DNA of 64,000 nt from Bacillota bacterium (GTDB taxonomy: Bacteria > Bacillota > Sulfobacillia > Sulfobacillales > Sulfobacillaceae). This document shows, piece after piece, positions 8,517 through 17,597 of this stretch (position 1 is its first letter; every line of letters begins with the position of its first letter). The translations under genes and the position numbers were made by a program. The notes under the pieces were generated by a model, which did not search any database, was not told the DNA's origin, and was given only the letters and a program-made list of their open reading frames with translations. The stretch covers positions 1 to 64,000 of the forward strand of contig JAJZZP010000068.1 of the NCBI GenBank assembly GCA_021797515.1, in the 5' to 3' direction.

Positions 8517-9553
8517 TTACACAAGAACTTTTGGGTATAGGGGTTATCGGAGTGGGACGGGCTGGATTGGTACATGCACAGAATTTTGCGTACAATGTAC
8601 CGCGTGCTCGTCTGGTGTCGGTCATGGATGCAAATGACCAAAGAGCTCAAGAAGTCGCAGCAAGTCTAGGGGCGGATTATACTACGGACTTGGAACGGTT
8701 TCTCCAGGATCCCAGAATTGATGCGGTTTGCGTAACTCTGCCCACCTTTTTGCATGCTACGGTGGTAGAACAGGTGGCCCGTGCTGGTAAACACATTTTG
8801 TGTGAAAAACCACTAGCCCTTACTCCCGATGAAGTGTTATCAATGGCCGCAGCGGTCAAAACAGGGCGCATTACGTTTGTCATGGGGTTTATGCGCCGTT
8901 TCGACAGCAGTTTTCAAAGAGCTCGGCAGATGATTAGCGAGGGGGCCATTGGGCAGCCCATTGTTATCAAATCTACCGGGCGGGGTCCAGGTTTACCGCC
9001 ATCGTGGGCATGGGATATCAACCTCTCCAATGGCATGCTCGGCGAGGTGAACAGCCATGATTTTGATGCGGTACGGTGGTTGTTAGGATCCGAGTACCAA
9101 AATGTCTACGCGCGGGGAAGAAATTTTAAGTCGTACGACGTAGCTAAATCTTACCCCAATTTCTATGACAACGCAGTGGTGTTGATTGAGATGGAATCAG
9201 GGGCAATTGGGACAGTCGACGGTTCATGTCCGGCTGATTATGGTTATGACGCCCGCATTGAGGTGTTAGGCACCGAGGGTGTGCTGTTTGTGGGCACCAC
9301 TGCTGAGAATTCGGTCACCGTCTGGACCAAACCTAAGGGAGTTAGACAGAGTGGTGTGACTTCTTGGAAAAGTCTCTTTCGAGAAGCCTATCTGGCGGAA
9401 GACCGCCACCTTGTGGATTGCATTTGGGACAATACACCGCCACTGGTTGGATTGGAAGATGGACTTCGGGCACTGGAAGTTGTCAGGGCTGCGAATTATT
9501 CAATTCAATCGGCGCAAGCGGAAGAGGTCCGGCGAGCGGAACTGCCCAAATGA
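8513..9553 (+). CDS. Gfo/Idh/MocA-family oxidoreductase
   Basis: NAD(P)-dependent sugar or inositol dehydrogenase, 346 residues. The N-terminal Rossmann fold has GVIGVGRAGLVHAQNF, and the EKP motif that positions the catalytic lysine is present (HILCEKPLALTPDEV, about residue 95). The C-terminal alpha/beta domain contains GEVNSHDFDAVRWLLGSE with the typical His/Asp pair. The ATG overlaps the kinase stop codon as ATGA. Similar to myo-inositol 2-dehydrogenases, but other cyclic polyols or sugars are equally possible. Confidence 0.88.
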   Translation: MITQELLGIGVIGVGRAGLVHAQNFAYNVPRARLVSVMDANDQRAQEVAASLGADYTTDLERFLQDPRIDAVCVTLPTFLHATVVEQVARAGKHILCEKPLALTPDEVLSMAAAVKTGRITFVMGFMRRFDSSFQRARQMISEGAIGQPIVIKSTGRGPGLPPSWAWDINLSNGMLGEVNSHDFDAVRWLLGSEYQNVYARGRNFKSYDVAKSYPNFYDNAVVLIEMESGAIGTVDGSCPADYGYDARIEVLGTEGVLFVGTTAENSVTVWTKPKGVRQSGVTSWKSLFREAYLAEDRHLVDCIWDNTPPLVGLEDGLRALEVVRAANYSIQSAQAEEVRRAELPK

Positions 9554-10632
9554 GTTCTGATACTCCGCAGGGATGTAACAGGCGGAACTACCAAGCCGTA
9601 TTGCTTCATCATGGTCAGGTGTCGGTGGTATCTCGTCCATTTCGCGGGCCTAATCCCGGGGAAGTAGTACTTCGGGTGGAGGCTGCCAGCCTCTGTTCAA
9701 CCGACCTAAAAATCCTAAAAAAGGGACACCGCCTGATTAATCCGGAAGAAGCTGCGGTTCTGGGTCATGAAATCGTGGGGCGGGTGCACGCTGTGGGTGA
9801 GAATGCAGGCCAAATAACCGTGGGGGAACGGGTTGTAGTGATGCCCAATGTTGGTTGCGGTACCTGTGAGCTCTGCCGCAAGGGCCTTGAGAATTTGTGT
9901 TCCGATTATAGGGCGTTTGGCATCGGTCTTGATGGAGGGCTTGCGGAGTTCATGCGCGTGCCATCGGAAGCCGTTTCCCGTGGACATCTGATTGCTATCA
10001 GTGACACAATTCCCACTCAACTTGCGGTGCTAGCAGAGCCTTTGTCGTGTTGCTACCGGGGCCTTAGGGTAAGTCGGCTGAAAGCTGCTGAGTCCCTTGT
10101 TGTAATAGGTACGGGGGCGATGGGACTGCTCACGATAACTTTGGGAAAAGCGTTGGGGGCTGCGCCTATTATCGCCGTCGGGCATGGCGGTCGCTCCGGA
10201 CTGGCCGCCCAGTTTGGCGCAGATCTGACTCTTGATGCGCTTGAGTCGGGCTGGCAAAAAGCAATCTGGGACGTAACTCACGGTACTGGCGCAGATGTGG
10301 TAATGGTTACGGCTTCGTCTTCTAAGGCCCAACACGACGCCATTGCACTTGCAGCAGCACTAGGACGTGTCAATTTTTTCGCGGGATTGCCGGATGATGA
10401 CGGTTTGCATGATTTTCCGTCAAACGTTCTTCACTATCGTCAGGTTAGTGTGCTGGGTACAACTGGATCCACCCGATCAGATATTGAGGAAGTGATACGT
10501 TTGATGGAAACGGGTCGACTGGCCACGGCATCTAATGTCGTCACACATGTTATGGGACTCAGAGAGTTTATGTCGGCAGTAACTGCGATGGATCAGCGCA
10601 ATGGCTTAAAGTGCATGTTGTCGGTCGACTAA
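9550..10632 (+). CDS. zinc-dependent alcohol/polyol dehydrogenase
   Basis: Medium-chain dehydrogenase of the sorbitol/threonine dehydrogenase type, about 360 residues. Catalytic zinc ligands are Cys49 in SLCSTDLK and His73-Glu74 in GHEIVGRV. The structural-zinc loop has four cysteines in CGTCELCRKGLENLC. A GTGAMGLL nucleotide-binding segment follows in the second half. The start at 9550 overlaps the previous stop codon (ATGA). Likely oxidises a polyol or sugar alcohol of the pathway. Confidence 0.9.
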   Translation: MSSDTPQGCNRRNYQAVLLHHGQVSVVSRPFRGPNPGEVVLRVEAASLCSTDLKILKKGHRLINPEEAAVLGHEIVGRVHAVGENAGQITVGERVVVMPNVGCGTCELCRKGLENLCSDYRAFGIGLDGGLAEFMRVPSEAVSRGHLIAISDTIPTQLAVLAEPLSCCYRGLRVSRLKAAESLVVIGTGAMGLLTITLGKALGAAPIIAVGHGGRSGLAAQFGADLTLDALESGWQKAIWDVTHGTGADVVMVTASSSKAQHDAIALAAALGRVNFFAGLPDDDGLHDFPSNVLHYRQVSVLGTTGSTRSDIEEVIRLMETGRLATASNVVTHVMGLREFMSAVTAMDQRNGLKCMLSVD

Positions 10633-10740
10633 GGAAAGAGCCATACGAAACTGGTGTCTCAAGGTATTCCAAGCATTTTGGTGAGACCGAAGCGCCATGA
10701 GAATGGCCGATTGCCCCTTCGTGTCTTTGAATAGGGTGAT

Positions 10741-10759
10741 GAATCTGGCGTCTAGATTC
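10741..10759. repeat. inverted repeat upstream of the aldolase gene
   Basis: GAATCT, loop GGCGTCT, AGATTC form a 6-bp stem in the 162-base gap before the aldolase gene. That gap is one of the few in the island long enough for an internal promoter, so this may be an operator or a processing hairpin. No T-run follows. Confidence 0.3.
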
Positions 10760-10794
10760 TCAGAGATACGCTAAGCGGAAGGAAGGATAAGCCG

Positions 10795-11421
10795 ATGCAT
10801 CATGTATTGGAGAAAATTTCGAAGGATCGGATTGTCATCATCATGCGTCGTATGATAGAAGAACAAGTTGCGAGGACAGCCGGAATTCTTAATGATGTGG
10901 GCCTCCATGTCTTCGAAATTACGTTCGATTCAAAGGAACCTGTTGAGACCATCCAAAGGCTCAGAAGGGAGTTGGGTGATGGAATATTAATCGGGGCCGG
11001 AACAGTAGTTTCGACGCATCAGGTAGATCAGGCCGTAGAAGCGGGGGCAGATTTTGTGGTGACACCCCATCTTTCACTGGAGGTGATCGCACGGTGCCAC
11101 AAATATGGGGTTCCTATTGTTCCTGGAGCTTTGACTCCAACAGAAATCTTTACGGCGTGGGCATCCGGGGTTGAATGTGTGAAAATTTTCCCCGCAGCTC
11201 CGGCTGGAGGACCATCTTACATCAAAGCACTTAAGGGTCCTTACCACGACATTCTTTTAATGCCCACAGGGGGCATTCGTCCCAACGATGCGAAGGCCTA
11301 TATTGACGCGGGTGCGATGGCCGTAGGTATGGGAAATAGTCTCTTTGGAGGGCCTTCTATGGATGACGCGACTATTGTTACTCAGGCGAAGGCATTAGTC
11401 TCGGCGGTAAGGGAGAGCTAG
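10795..11421 (+). CDS. KDPG-type aldolase (Eda family)
   Basis: Class I aldolase that cleaves a 2-keto-3-deoxy sugar acid (phosphate) into pyruvate and an aldehyde. The Schiff-base lysine is Lys130 in CVKIFPA and the general-base glutamate is Glu41 in VFEITFDS. GAGTVVSTHQV and MPTGGIRPNDAKAYIDAGA match the phosphate-binding loops. 208 residues, normal for the family. It implies that at least one branch of the island passes through a 2-keto-3-deoxy acid, although no sugar-acid dehydratase is encoded in this window. Confidence 0.92.
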   Translation: MHHVLEKISKDRIVIIMRRMIEEQVARTAGILNDVGLHVFEITFDSKEPVETIQRLRRELGDGILIGAGTVVSTHQVDQAVEAGADFVVTPHLSLEVIARCHKYGVPIVPGALTPTEIFTAWASGVECVKIFPAAPAGGPSYIKALKGPYHDILLMPTGGIRPNDAKAYIDAGAMAVGMGNSLFGGPSMDDATIVTQAKALVSAVRES

Positions 11422-11424
11422 ATC

Positions 11425-12390
11425 ATGAACGCCAATCTTTGTGTTCTATTCACCCCACGATCATTTTCCGATGACGATCAGGACATTCTTACTGGATTGG
11501 CTTCGGCGGGTATAGAAATCCGCCGAAAGCCAAAGGGACCAATCTGGACGGACGACGTGCTGGCCTCGGCGTTAAAAGGAGTGGATGTTCTGGTGTTGGG
11601 GCTAGAGCCTCTGACCCGGCGCGTTATAGAGGCAGCCGACTCACTCAAACTCGTAGTGCGTTTCGGTAGTGGTATGGACAACGTGGACGGGGTGGCGGCT
11701 TTGGAACGTGGCATCGTGGTGGCTAACATTCCTCATGCCAATAGCGATGCCGTTGCAGAACTTACCATTGGATTGATGATTACACTAGCACGAAACGTCA
11801 TGGTTATGCGCAGCAGTATAAGGCGCGGCCAATTCGTAAAGGTTACGGGAGCCGAAATTGCTGGCAAAGTAGTGGGTATTATTGGCTTTGGCAATATAGG
11901 GAGGGCCGTGGCACGAAAAGCGGAGGCTCTTGGAGCTATTGTACTCGGCAATGATCCGTTTTTGACGCAGGGAACAGCGCAACCAGGGGTAACGCAACTG
12001 GTTGATCTTCGGGAGTTACTACAAACCAGTGATTTTGTCTGTCTTCATGCTCCCTTAACGCAAGATACGGAAAATTTCATCGGATATTCACAGTTTCAAC
12101 AGATGAAGACGGGTGCGTATCTGCTTAACATGGCGCGCCATGGGTTGGTACACGGCGATGCCCTTTATGAGGCACTCAGGACAGGGCGCATTGCAGGCGC
12201 TGCACTAGACACCATTGATTCCCCCATAGAACTCGATCCGCGGCTACTGGAATTCGATAACGTAATTCTAACTCCCCATGCTGGGGCAAGCAGTCGGGAA
12301 TCGGTGGCACGAATGAAACAGGCGGCAGTGGATGAAGTGAAGGGTTTCATCGAGGGCTTACCGCCAAGAAACCCATGGCGCCCCATTTAA
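11425..12390 (+). CDS. D-2-hydroxyacid dehydrogenase (SerA-like)
   Basis: NAD-dependent D-isomer-specific 2-hydroxyacid dehydrogenase, 321 residues. The coenzyme fold has GIIGFGNIGRAVARKAEALG. The substrate-binding Arg is in NMARHGLVHGDALYEAL, and the catalytic His is in TPHAGASSRES near the C-terminus. It lacks the ACT domain of full-length SerA. It starts 3 bases after the aldolase stop codon, so it may reduce or oxidise the hydroxyacid or keto-acid product of the aldolase, for example lactate or glycolate type products (inference). Confidence 0.88.
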   Translation: MNANLCVLFTPRSFSDDDQDILTGLASAGIEIRRKPKGPIWTDDVLASALKGVDVLVLGLEPLTRRVIEAADSLKLVVRFGSGMDNVDGVAALERGIVVANIPHANSDAVAELTIGLMITLARNVMVMRSSIRRGQFVKVTGAEIAGKVVGIIGFGNIGRAVARKAEALGAIVLGNDPFLTQGTAQPGVTQLVDLRELLQTSDFVCLHAPLTQDTENFIGYSQFQQMKTGAYLLNMARHGLVHGDALYEALRTGRIAGAALDTIDSPIELDPRLLEFDNVILTPHAGASSRESVARMKQAAVDEVKGFIEGLPPRNPWRPI

Positions 12391-12391
12391 T

Positions 12392-12411
12392 GGTTATCTA
12401 CGGTTATCTAC
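12392..12411. repeat. tandem decamer between the dehydrogenase and fucose isomerase genes
   Basis: GGTTATCTAC occurs twice in immediate succession, just upstream of the AGAGGAGGAGAGG ribosome site of the isomerase gene. It may be chance or a small protein-binding site. Confidence 0.3.
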
Positions 12412-12430
12412 AGAGGAGGAGAGGTCAATC

Positions 12431-14230
12431 ATGACAACATCGCATCCTATTGATGCTCACCGCTATGAGATCCCCATGCCTACGGTAGGCATCCGTCCCA
12501 TCGTGGATCGTCGGAAGCTTGTCAAACATGCGCTCTCGGACATGACTATGGAACTGGCACATGCAGTAGCCGCAGTGTTACGGGAAGAGATAAAGCTTCC
12601 TAATGGGCAGGCTGTTGAGTGCATTGTACCAGATCACTGCATTTCCACCGGGGTCGAAGTAGCATCGACTCAACGCCAGTTTGCACAGGCAAACGTTGGG
12701 GTGATCATCTCGGTGGCATCCGGATGGGCATATCCCTTGGAAACCTTGTCACAGGATAGTCGAATTCCTCAAGCTATTTGGGGTTTTAATGGGACCGAAA
12801 GACCTGGAGCAGTCTACCTCGCGGCATTGAACGCGGCTCACAATCAAATTGGCGTGCCGATATTCAAGATTTACGGACGGGATGTTCAGGACATTGGAGA
12901 GCGATTTGTGCCAACCGACGTTCGGGAACGTTTGGTGACATTTACTCGTGCGGCTTTGGCTCAAGCTCTGATGGTCGGGAGGTCATATCTTTCGATAGGT
13001 TCCGTATCGATGGGCATTGCCGGTTGCATCGTGAATGAGGACTTCTATAGGCAATACTTAGGGATGCGGACCGAGTATGTCGATATGGTCGAAATTTTAC
13101 GGCGAATTGACCATGGCGTGTATGACCATGACGAGTACCAGAAGGCAGTACAGTGGGTTCGGCAATGGTGCCGTGAGGGAAACGACACCAATCCTGAGGC
13201 TATGAGGCGAACCCGCGCGCAGAAGGATAAAGATTGGGAATTCGTTACGAAATCTACCATGATTGTGCGCGATCTGATGATTGGAAATCCGAAGCTACAT
13301 ACTGTGGGCTTCGAAGAAGAAGCTTATGGGCGCAATGCGATCATCGCGGGATTTCAGGGTCAGCGAGAGTGGACCGATCATTATCCGAATGGCGATTTCA
13401 CCGAAGCCATGCTAAATTCATCTTTCGACTGGAATGGTCGCCGTGAACCGTTTATTGTAGCGACCGAAAACGACAACTTGAACGCCGTGTCCATGCTCTT
13501 TAACCATCTTATTTCCCACACGGCCCAGATATTTGCGGATGTCAGAACGTACTGGAGTCCAGATGCAGTCAAGCGAGTGACAGGGCACACGTTGACCGGG
13601 TTGGCTAGCACTGGTATCATTCATCTTTCGAATTCCGGGCCAGCTGCGCTAGACGGCACGGGTCAGCAAACGGCGGGAAACAAACCTGCCATGAAACCGT
13701 TTTGGCAAGTAACGGACGAAGAGATGGTAGATTGTCTCCGTGCTACCACATGGCAGCCTTCTCTTCTAGACCAGTTTTTAGGCGGGGGGTATTCCTCTGC
13801 GTTTATTTCACGTGGCGGAATGCCTGTGACCATGACACGGGTCAGCCTTATCGCTGGTTTGGGTCCTGTGATCCAAATTGCCGAAGGATATACCGTCGAC
13901 CTTCCCGACACCGTGGCGCTGATCCTAACTGAGAGAACCAACCCAACGTGGCCGTCGACCTGGTTTGTACCTATTCTCAATAACACTCGCGGCTTTAGAG
14001 ATGTCTATTCAGTGATGGAGAACTGGGGATCGAATCACTGTGCCCTGGGATATGGACATATCGGTCGTGAACTGATCACTCTTGCTGCGATTCTCCGTAT
14101 TCCTGTTGCATCCCATAACGTCGATGACAAATTGATCTTTCGGCCAAGTATCTGGGGGGCTTTTGGCCTTAACGACCTTGACAGTGCGGACTTCCGGGCC
14201 TGTGGAATGCTAGGCCCCCTACATCGTTGA
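12431..14230 (+). CDS. fucI: L-fucose/D-arabinose isomerase
   Basis: Mn-dependent aldose-ketose isomerase that turns L-fucose into L-fuculose (or D-arabinose into D-ribulose). The 599-residue length and several FucI stretches support the call: MPTVGIRPIVDRR at the start, then FEEEAYGRNAIIAGFQGQ, FDWNGRREPFIVATENDNLN and HCALGYGHIG. The metal-binding Glu, Asp and late His positions appear to be kept. It follows the dehydrogenase gene by 40 bases with a strong GAGGAGG site. No fuculose-1-phosphate aldolase is nearby, so the downstream route is not the classical one. Confidence 0.93.
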   Translation: MTTSHPIDAHRYEIPMPTVGIRPIVDRRKLVKHALSDMTMELAHAVAAVLREEIKLPNGQAVECIVPDHCISTGVEVASTQRQFAQANVGVIISVASGWAYPLETLSQDSRIPQAIWGFNGTERPGAVYLAALNAAHNQIGVPIFKIYGRDVQDIGERFVPTDVRERLVTFTRAALAQALMVGRSYLSIGSVSMGIAGCIVNEDFYRQYLGMRTEYVDMVEILRRIDHGVYDHDEYQKAVQWVRQWCREGNDTNPEAMRRTRAQKDKDWEFVTKSTMIVRDLMIGNPKLHTVGFEEEAYGRNAIIAGFQGQREWTDHYPNGDFTEAMLNSSFDWNGRREPFIVATENDNLNAVSMLFNHLISHTAQIFADVRTYWSPDAVKRVTGHTLTGLASTGIIHLSNSGPAALDGTGQQTAGNKPAMKPFWQVTDEEMVDCLRATTWQPSLLDQFLGGGYSSAFISRGGMPVTMTRVSLIAGLGPVIQIAEGYTVDLPDTVALILTERTNPTWPSTWFVPILNNTRGFRDVYSVMENWGSNHCALGYGHIGRELITLAAILRIPVASHNVDDKLIFRPSIWGAFGLNDLDSADFRACGMLGPLHR

Positions 14231-14562
14231 GCATAATTGGTTGGACGGCTGACGGGAATTCCCTAGCACAGCATCTGCCGACGATGAGCACCGACCATTG
14301 GCTTTAATGTGGCGAAACCGTCGGAAACCAATTCTCTAAAGATCATGTGTCCGGCGTATTTGTAGAAAGACTGGAGGTTTTACCGTAGGGGCCGGCATGC
14401 GATTAACGGACTTGCTGTGACAGGGGCGCCGATGGGAGGTCACCCGACCGGCACTTTTACAAAGGTTAAAACGCACATCACACCGTGAAGACCGGTTGAG
14501 GATTGCGAAAGGTCGCCTAGATGGACGTCCATGCGAAAACCACCTAAAAGGGGTGTAAAACT
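14231..14562. other. 332-base intergenic stretch between fucI and the phosphotriesterase-family gene
   Basis: No open frame of interest. A short palindrome, GGGAATTCCC, lies about 20 bases after the fucI stop codon. No classical terminator with a T-run is visible. A promoter for the next three-gene block probably lies here, but I cannot place its -35 and -10 boxes convincingly. Confidence 0.4.
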
Positions 14563-15540
14563 ATGGCGATACAAACTGTACTAGGTCCGATTGAAAAACG
14601 GGAACTAGGATTCTGCCATGCTCATGAACATATATTTTTGGCAGAAGGTCCGCATACCAAGGTAAATCCGGCATTGCGAATCGATGATTTTCACAAATCG
14701 TGCCAAGAACTTGTGAGTTTTAAGCGGGTTGGCGGCAAAGCTGTTGTTGATGCCCAGCCGATTGGCTGTGGTCGGATGGCTGATGCATTGGTAGCGGCGG
14801 CGCTTCAGACGGGCGTTCACATAGTAGCCTCTACAGGATTTCACAAATTCATCAACTACGAGACGGATCATTGGTTGTTTTCAATGGATACAACGAGCTT
14901 ATTCGAGTTGTTCTGTCAGGAAATTCGCCACGGAATGTTCATTAACGCCGACACACAACCACCCCTTGAATCTATTGACGCCAAGGCAGGTGCCATCAAA
15001 ACCGCAATTGATGAAGACCGTATGGAGGATTCAAGTAAGAAGTGGTTCGAGGCGGCGGCGGAGGCGTCCGTAGTGACCGGTGTGCCAATCATCTGTCACA
15101 CCGAGTCGGCTGAGCAAGGGATGTATCTAGCCGAGTTTTATCTTAAGAGAGGTGTTGTACCAGGCAACATTATCATCTGTCACTTGGACAGGACACTAGT
15201 AGATGTTAACCTGCATCGGGAAATTGCATCACTAGGAGTGTATGTGGAATACGATACCATTGGTCGCTTTAAGTACCATGATGACGTCGGTGAGGCCCGA
15301 TTAATTGCGCAGATGATCGAGTGGGGCTTTGAACGTTCAATCCTAATGGGACTCGATACCACCCGTGAACGGCTAAAGAGTTATGGTGGCAATATTGGAC
15401 TGGGGTATATTGTGCAAAAGTTCATTCCCCTGATGCGTTCTTTGGGAATTCCCGATAAACCCATTAGAAGAATGGTTGTGGAGAATCCCGCTGAAGCGTT
15501 CTCAGTAAAATTGGGAGCGGAGAGGGTTGAGGTTTTTTGA
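14563..15540 (+). CDS. phosphotriesterase-family hydrolase (possible sugar lactonase)
   Basis: Binuclear metal TIM-barrel hydrolase of the PTE/Php family (COG1735), 325 residues. The metal-binding HxH is His21 and His23 in CHAHEHIF. Later ligands are in VPIICHTESAEQG, IIICHLDRT and the final Asp in ILMGLDTTRERL. The lysine that is carboxylated in true phosphotriesterases appears replaced by an acidic residue, as in several homologues. Family members in sugar operons hydrolyse phosphorylated furanose lactones. That role would fit the dehydrogenases here, but it is inference. Confidence 0.82.
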   Translation: MAIQTVLGPIEKRELGFCHAHEHIFLAEGPHTKVNPALRIDDFHKSCQELVSFKRVGGKAVVDAQPIGCGRMADALVAAALQTGVHIVASTGFHKFINYETDHWLFSMDTTSLFELFCQEIRHGMFINADTQPPLESIDAKAGAIKTAIDEDRMEDSSKKWFEAAAEASVVTGVPIICHTESAEQGMYLAEFYLKRGVVPGNIIICHLDRTLVDVNLHREIASLGVYVEYDTIGRFKYHDDVGEARLIAQMIEWGFERSILMGLDTTRERLKSYGGNIGLGYIVQKFIPLMRSLGIPDKPIRRMVVENPAEAFSVKLGAERVEVF

Positions 15541-15568
15541 AAAAAACGGTCAAAAGGGAGAATTCCGT

Positions 15569-16540
15569 GTGATGTTCAATTTTAATCCGGCTTTGGAGCC
15601 CACGATGTACTTTATTGGCGTAACCACGGCATATTCATCCATCATGAATATCTTTCCGCGCTGGTCAACCGAACTGCAGTTAGGGGCAGCAATTGTTGGG
15701 ATTGATTTACCTCTCAATGCGGACTCTGGACTCTATCGAGAGGTTGTTTCATTTATCAAACATGACCCGTTATCTTTAGGGGCATTAGTAACAACTCATA
15801 AGATGAATATCTTAAAAGCAGCAAAAACGGAGTTTGACTACCTCGATTCTTATGCCACTGTATTTGAAGAGATTTCGTCTATCTCTAAAAAGAACGGGCG
15901 GCTCGAAGGGTATGCAAAAGATCCTATTTCGAGCGGCCTGGCAATGGAAGCCTTTATTCCCGAGAACTTCTGGTATGAACACCGTGGTGAGGTTCTAATA
16001 CTGGGTTCAGGGGGTAGCGCTTTGGCCATAAGTGCCTACCTGGCGAACAAAAAACATCGAACGAACGTACCGACCAAAATAACTTTAACCAACCATCATG
16101 AGGACAGACTTGTAGAGGCCCGAAGAATCTTATCGCGACTTGAGACTGATGTGACATTTGATTTTCGATTATGTAAGACTCCGACTGACACGGACAAACT
16201 CGTTCGTAACTTGACGCCCTATTCCATGGTGGTAAACGCAACGGGCATGGGCAAAGACATTCCGGGATCGCCAGTTACGGACAATGTCATATTCCCCAAA
16301 AACAGTCTCGTCTGGGAGCTCAATTATCGAGGAGCGCTAAACTTCTTCCATCAAGCGCAAAAGCAAGAAGAGGACCGAAACCTTCGGGTTATAGATGGTT
16401 GGAACTATTTTATTCACGGGTGGACACAAGTTATCACTGAGGTATTTCATGTCGAAATTAACGCGGCAGCATTCCGCAAGTTAGATTATATCGCCGCTCA
16501 ATGTCAACCGCAGGAGGTGGGTGGGACCCATGAACATTAA
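15569..16540 (+). CDS. shikimate/quinate dehydrogenase-like protein
   Basis: Two-domain protein resembling shikimate 5-dehydrogenase. The N-terminal substrate domain has IGVTTAYSSIMNIFPRW and the invariant-lysine region LGALVTTHKMNIL. The C-terminal Rossmann domain has VLILGSGGSALAISAYLA. The best start is GTG 15569, 8 bases after AAAAGGGAG, or ATG 15572; TTG 15527 lies inside the previous gene. Housekeeping aroE would not be expected here. The protein probably oxidises or reduces a cyclic polyol or keto-acid of the sugar pathway. Confidence 0.75.
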   Translation: MMFNFNPALEPTMYFIGVTTAYSSIMNIFPRWSTELQLGAAIVGIDLPLNADSGLYREVVSFIKHDPLSLGALVTTHKMNILKAAKTEFDYLDSYATVFEEISSISKKNGRLEGYAKDPISSGLAMEAFIPENFWYEHRGEVLILGSGGSALAISAYLANKKHRTNVPTKITLTNHHEDRLVEARRILSRLETDVTFDFRLCKTPTDTDKLVRNLTPYSMVVNATGMGKDIPGSPVTDNVIFPKNSLVWELNYRGALNFFHQAQKQEEDRNLRVIDGWNYFIHGWTQVITEVFHVEINAAAFRKLDYIAAQCQPQEVGGTHEH

Positions 16541-17105
16541 GAATATCGATCCATTCGCGATATATTTTGATTTAAGAGACGGCTTGTCAAATAAGGTGGA
16601 ATCCACAAAGCGTTATCTCTCTCAAATGAGAGGAATGTATGCAGATGAGGTAAGTTATGAAGAATCCCTCATAAAGGAAGATAGGCTTGTTTACGAATTC
16701 TACGAGCTAGACATCCCGCAGTCTTCTACAAACCTTATGTTTGGAACTAGTATCGTGTACCCGGGAAAAATTGGGTCGGAATATTTCATGACGAAAGGGC
16801 ATTTCCATACCATTCTCGAAGCAGCAGAGGTGTATTACTGCCTAAATGGTCAAGGACTCATAGTGATGGAAACTCCTGAAGGCCAAACGGTTGTTGAGAA
16901 GTTTCAACCAGGGATGGCTATATACGTTCCCGGCCGTTACGCTCATCGGAGCGTCAATACAGGAACTGAACCACTTGTTACGTTCTACGTGTTCCCTGCC
17001 AATGCTGGACATGACTATAAAACGATTGAAATAAAAGGATTTCGAGTTTTGGTAGTGGAGAAAAACGGAGAGTGGACGGTTGTTGACAACCCCAAATGGG
17101 GATAA
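16530..17105 (+). CDS. cupin-type glucose-6-phosphate isomerase
   Basis: Single-domain cupin of the archaeal-type phosphoglucose isomerase family (PF06560), about 191 residues. The metal-binding motif is TKGHFHTILEAAEVYYCLNG (two His and one Glu), with a late His in YVPGRYAHRSVN. It overlaps the end of the previous gene. ATG 16530 and GTG 16521 are both possible behind AGGAGG. It may isomerise a sugar phosphate that links this pathway to glycolysis. The cupin form is unusual beside a FucI-type operon in bacteria. Confidence 0.85.
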   Translation: MNIKNIDPFAIYFDLRDGLSNKVESTKRYLSQMRGMYADEVSYEESLIKEDRLVYEFYELDIPQSSTNLMFGTSIVYPGKIGSEYFMTKGHFHTILEAAEVYYCLNGQGLIVMETPEGQTVVEKFQPGMAIYVPGRYAHRSVNTGTEPLVTFYVFPANAGHDYKTIEIKGFRVLVVEKNGEWTVVDNPKWG

Positions 17106-17597
17106 GAAGAGCCCCGCTCTCGTTGATAATGCGTCAAGACCGTATTGGTGCTACTAATTGCCAGCACTGTGACTATTAGGCGGTCATTTTAGTGCCGTGA
17201 ACCAGCCAATCGTGTTTGGTATTTTCTCGAAAAATAGGGGGGTTATACCTTAAAGTAAAGCATATTCGGTATCCGTTATTAGACCGCACCGCCATCTCAT
17301 ACGGATTTTAACCAGTGTTGTTGTCGTTTTCAACGATAGCGGCGGATTACGTCAGTGTACAACTATGAAAACCGATACAAGCCGGGTCGTAGAAATCCCA
17401 CCCGAATAGCCAATGACTTAGTTAGGTAGTGTTGGTTCATTCATGAACAGGAATTGTTGTCACGGGAACGCACGTACTGGCGTGAAATTTAAAAGTGTGG
17501 CTGACGGGACCACTTTATCATCTTAAACCGATGGTTATTCTGTAACGCTGAGATCAGACGGTAACAGAGATTCGATAACGTAAGGAGCGTTTTGCCT
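17106..17597. other. 492-base intergenic stretch before the ROK kinase gene
   Basis: No gene is recognised. The stretch contains a short perfect inverted repeat at 17435-17448 (separate entry). I see no T-run terminator after the isomerase gene. The length and the separate strong ribosome site of the kinase gene suggest that the kinase has its own promoter. Confidence 0.4.
17435..17448. promoter_or_regulatory. candidate operator GTTCAT-TC-ATGAAC
   Basis: A 6-bp inverted repeat with a 2-base centre lies about 150 bases upstream of the ROK kinase. Its size and symmetry fit a dimeric regulator site, but there is no second copy nearby to support this. Confidence 0.25.
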
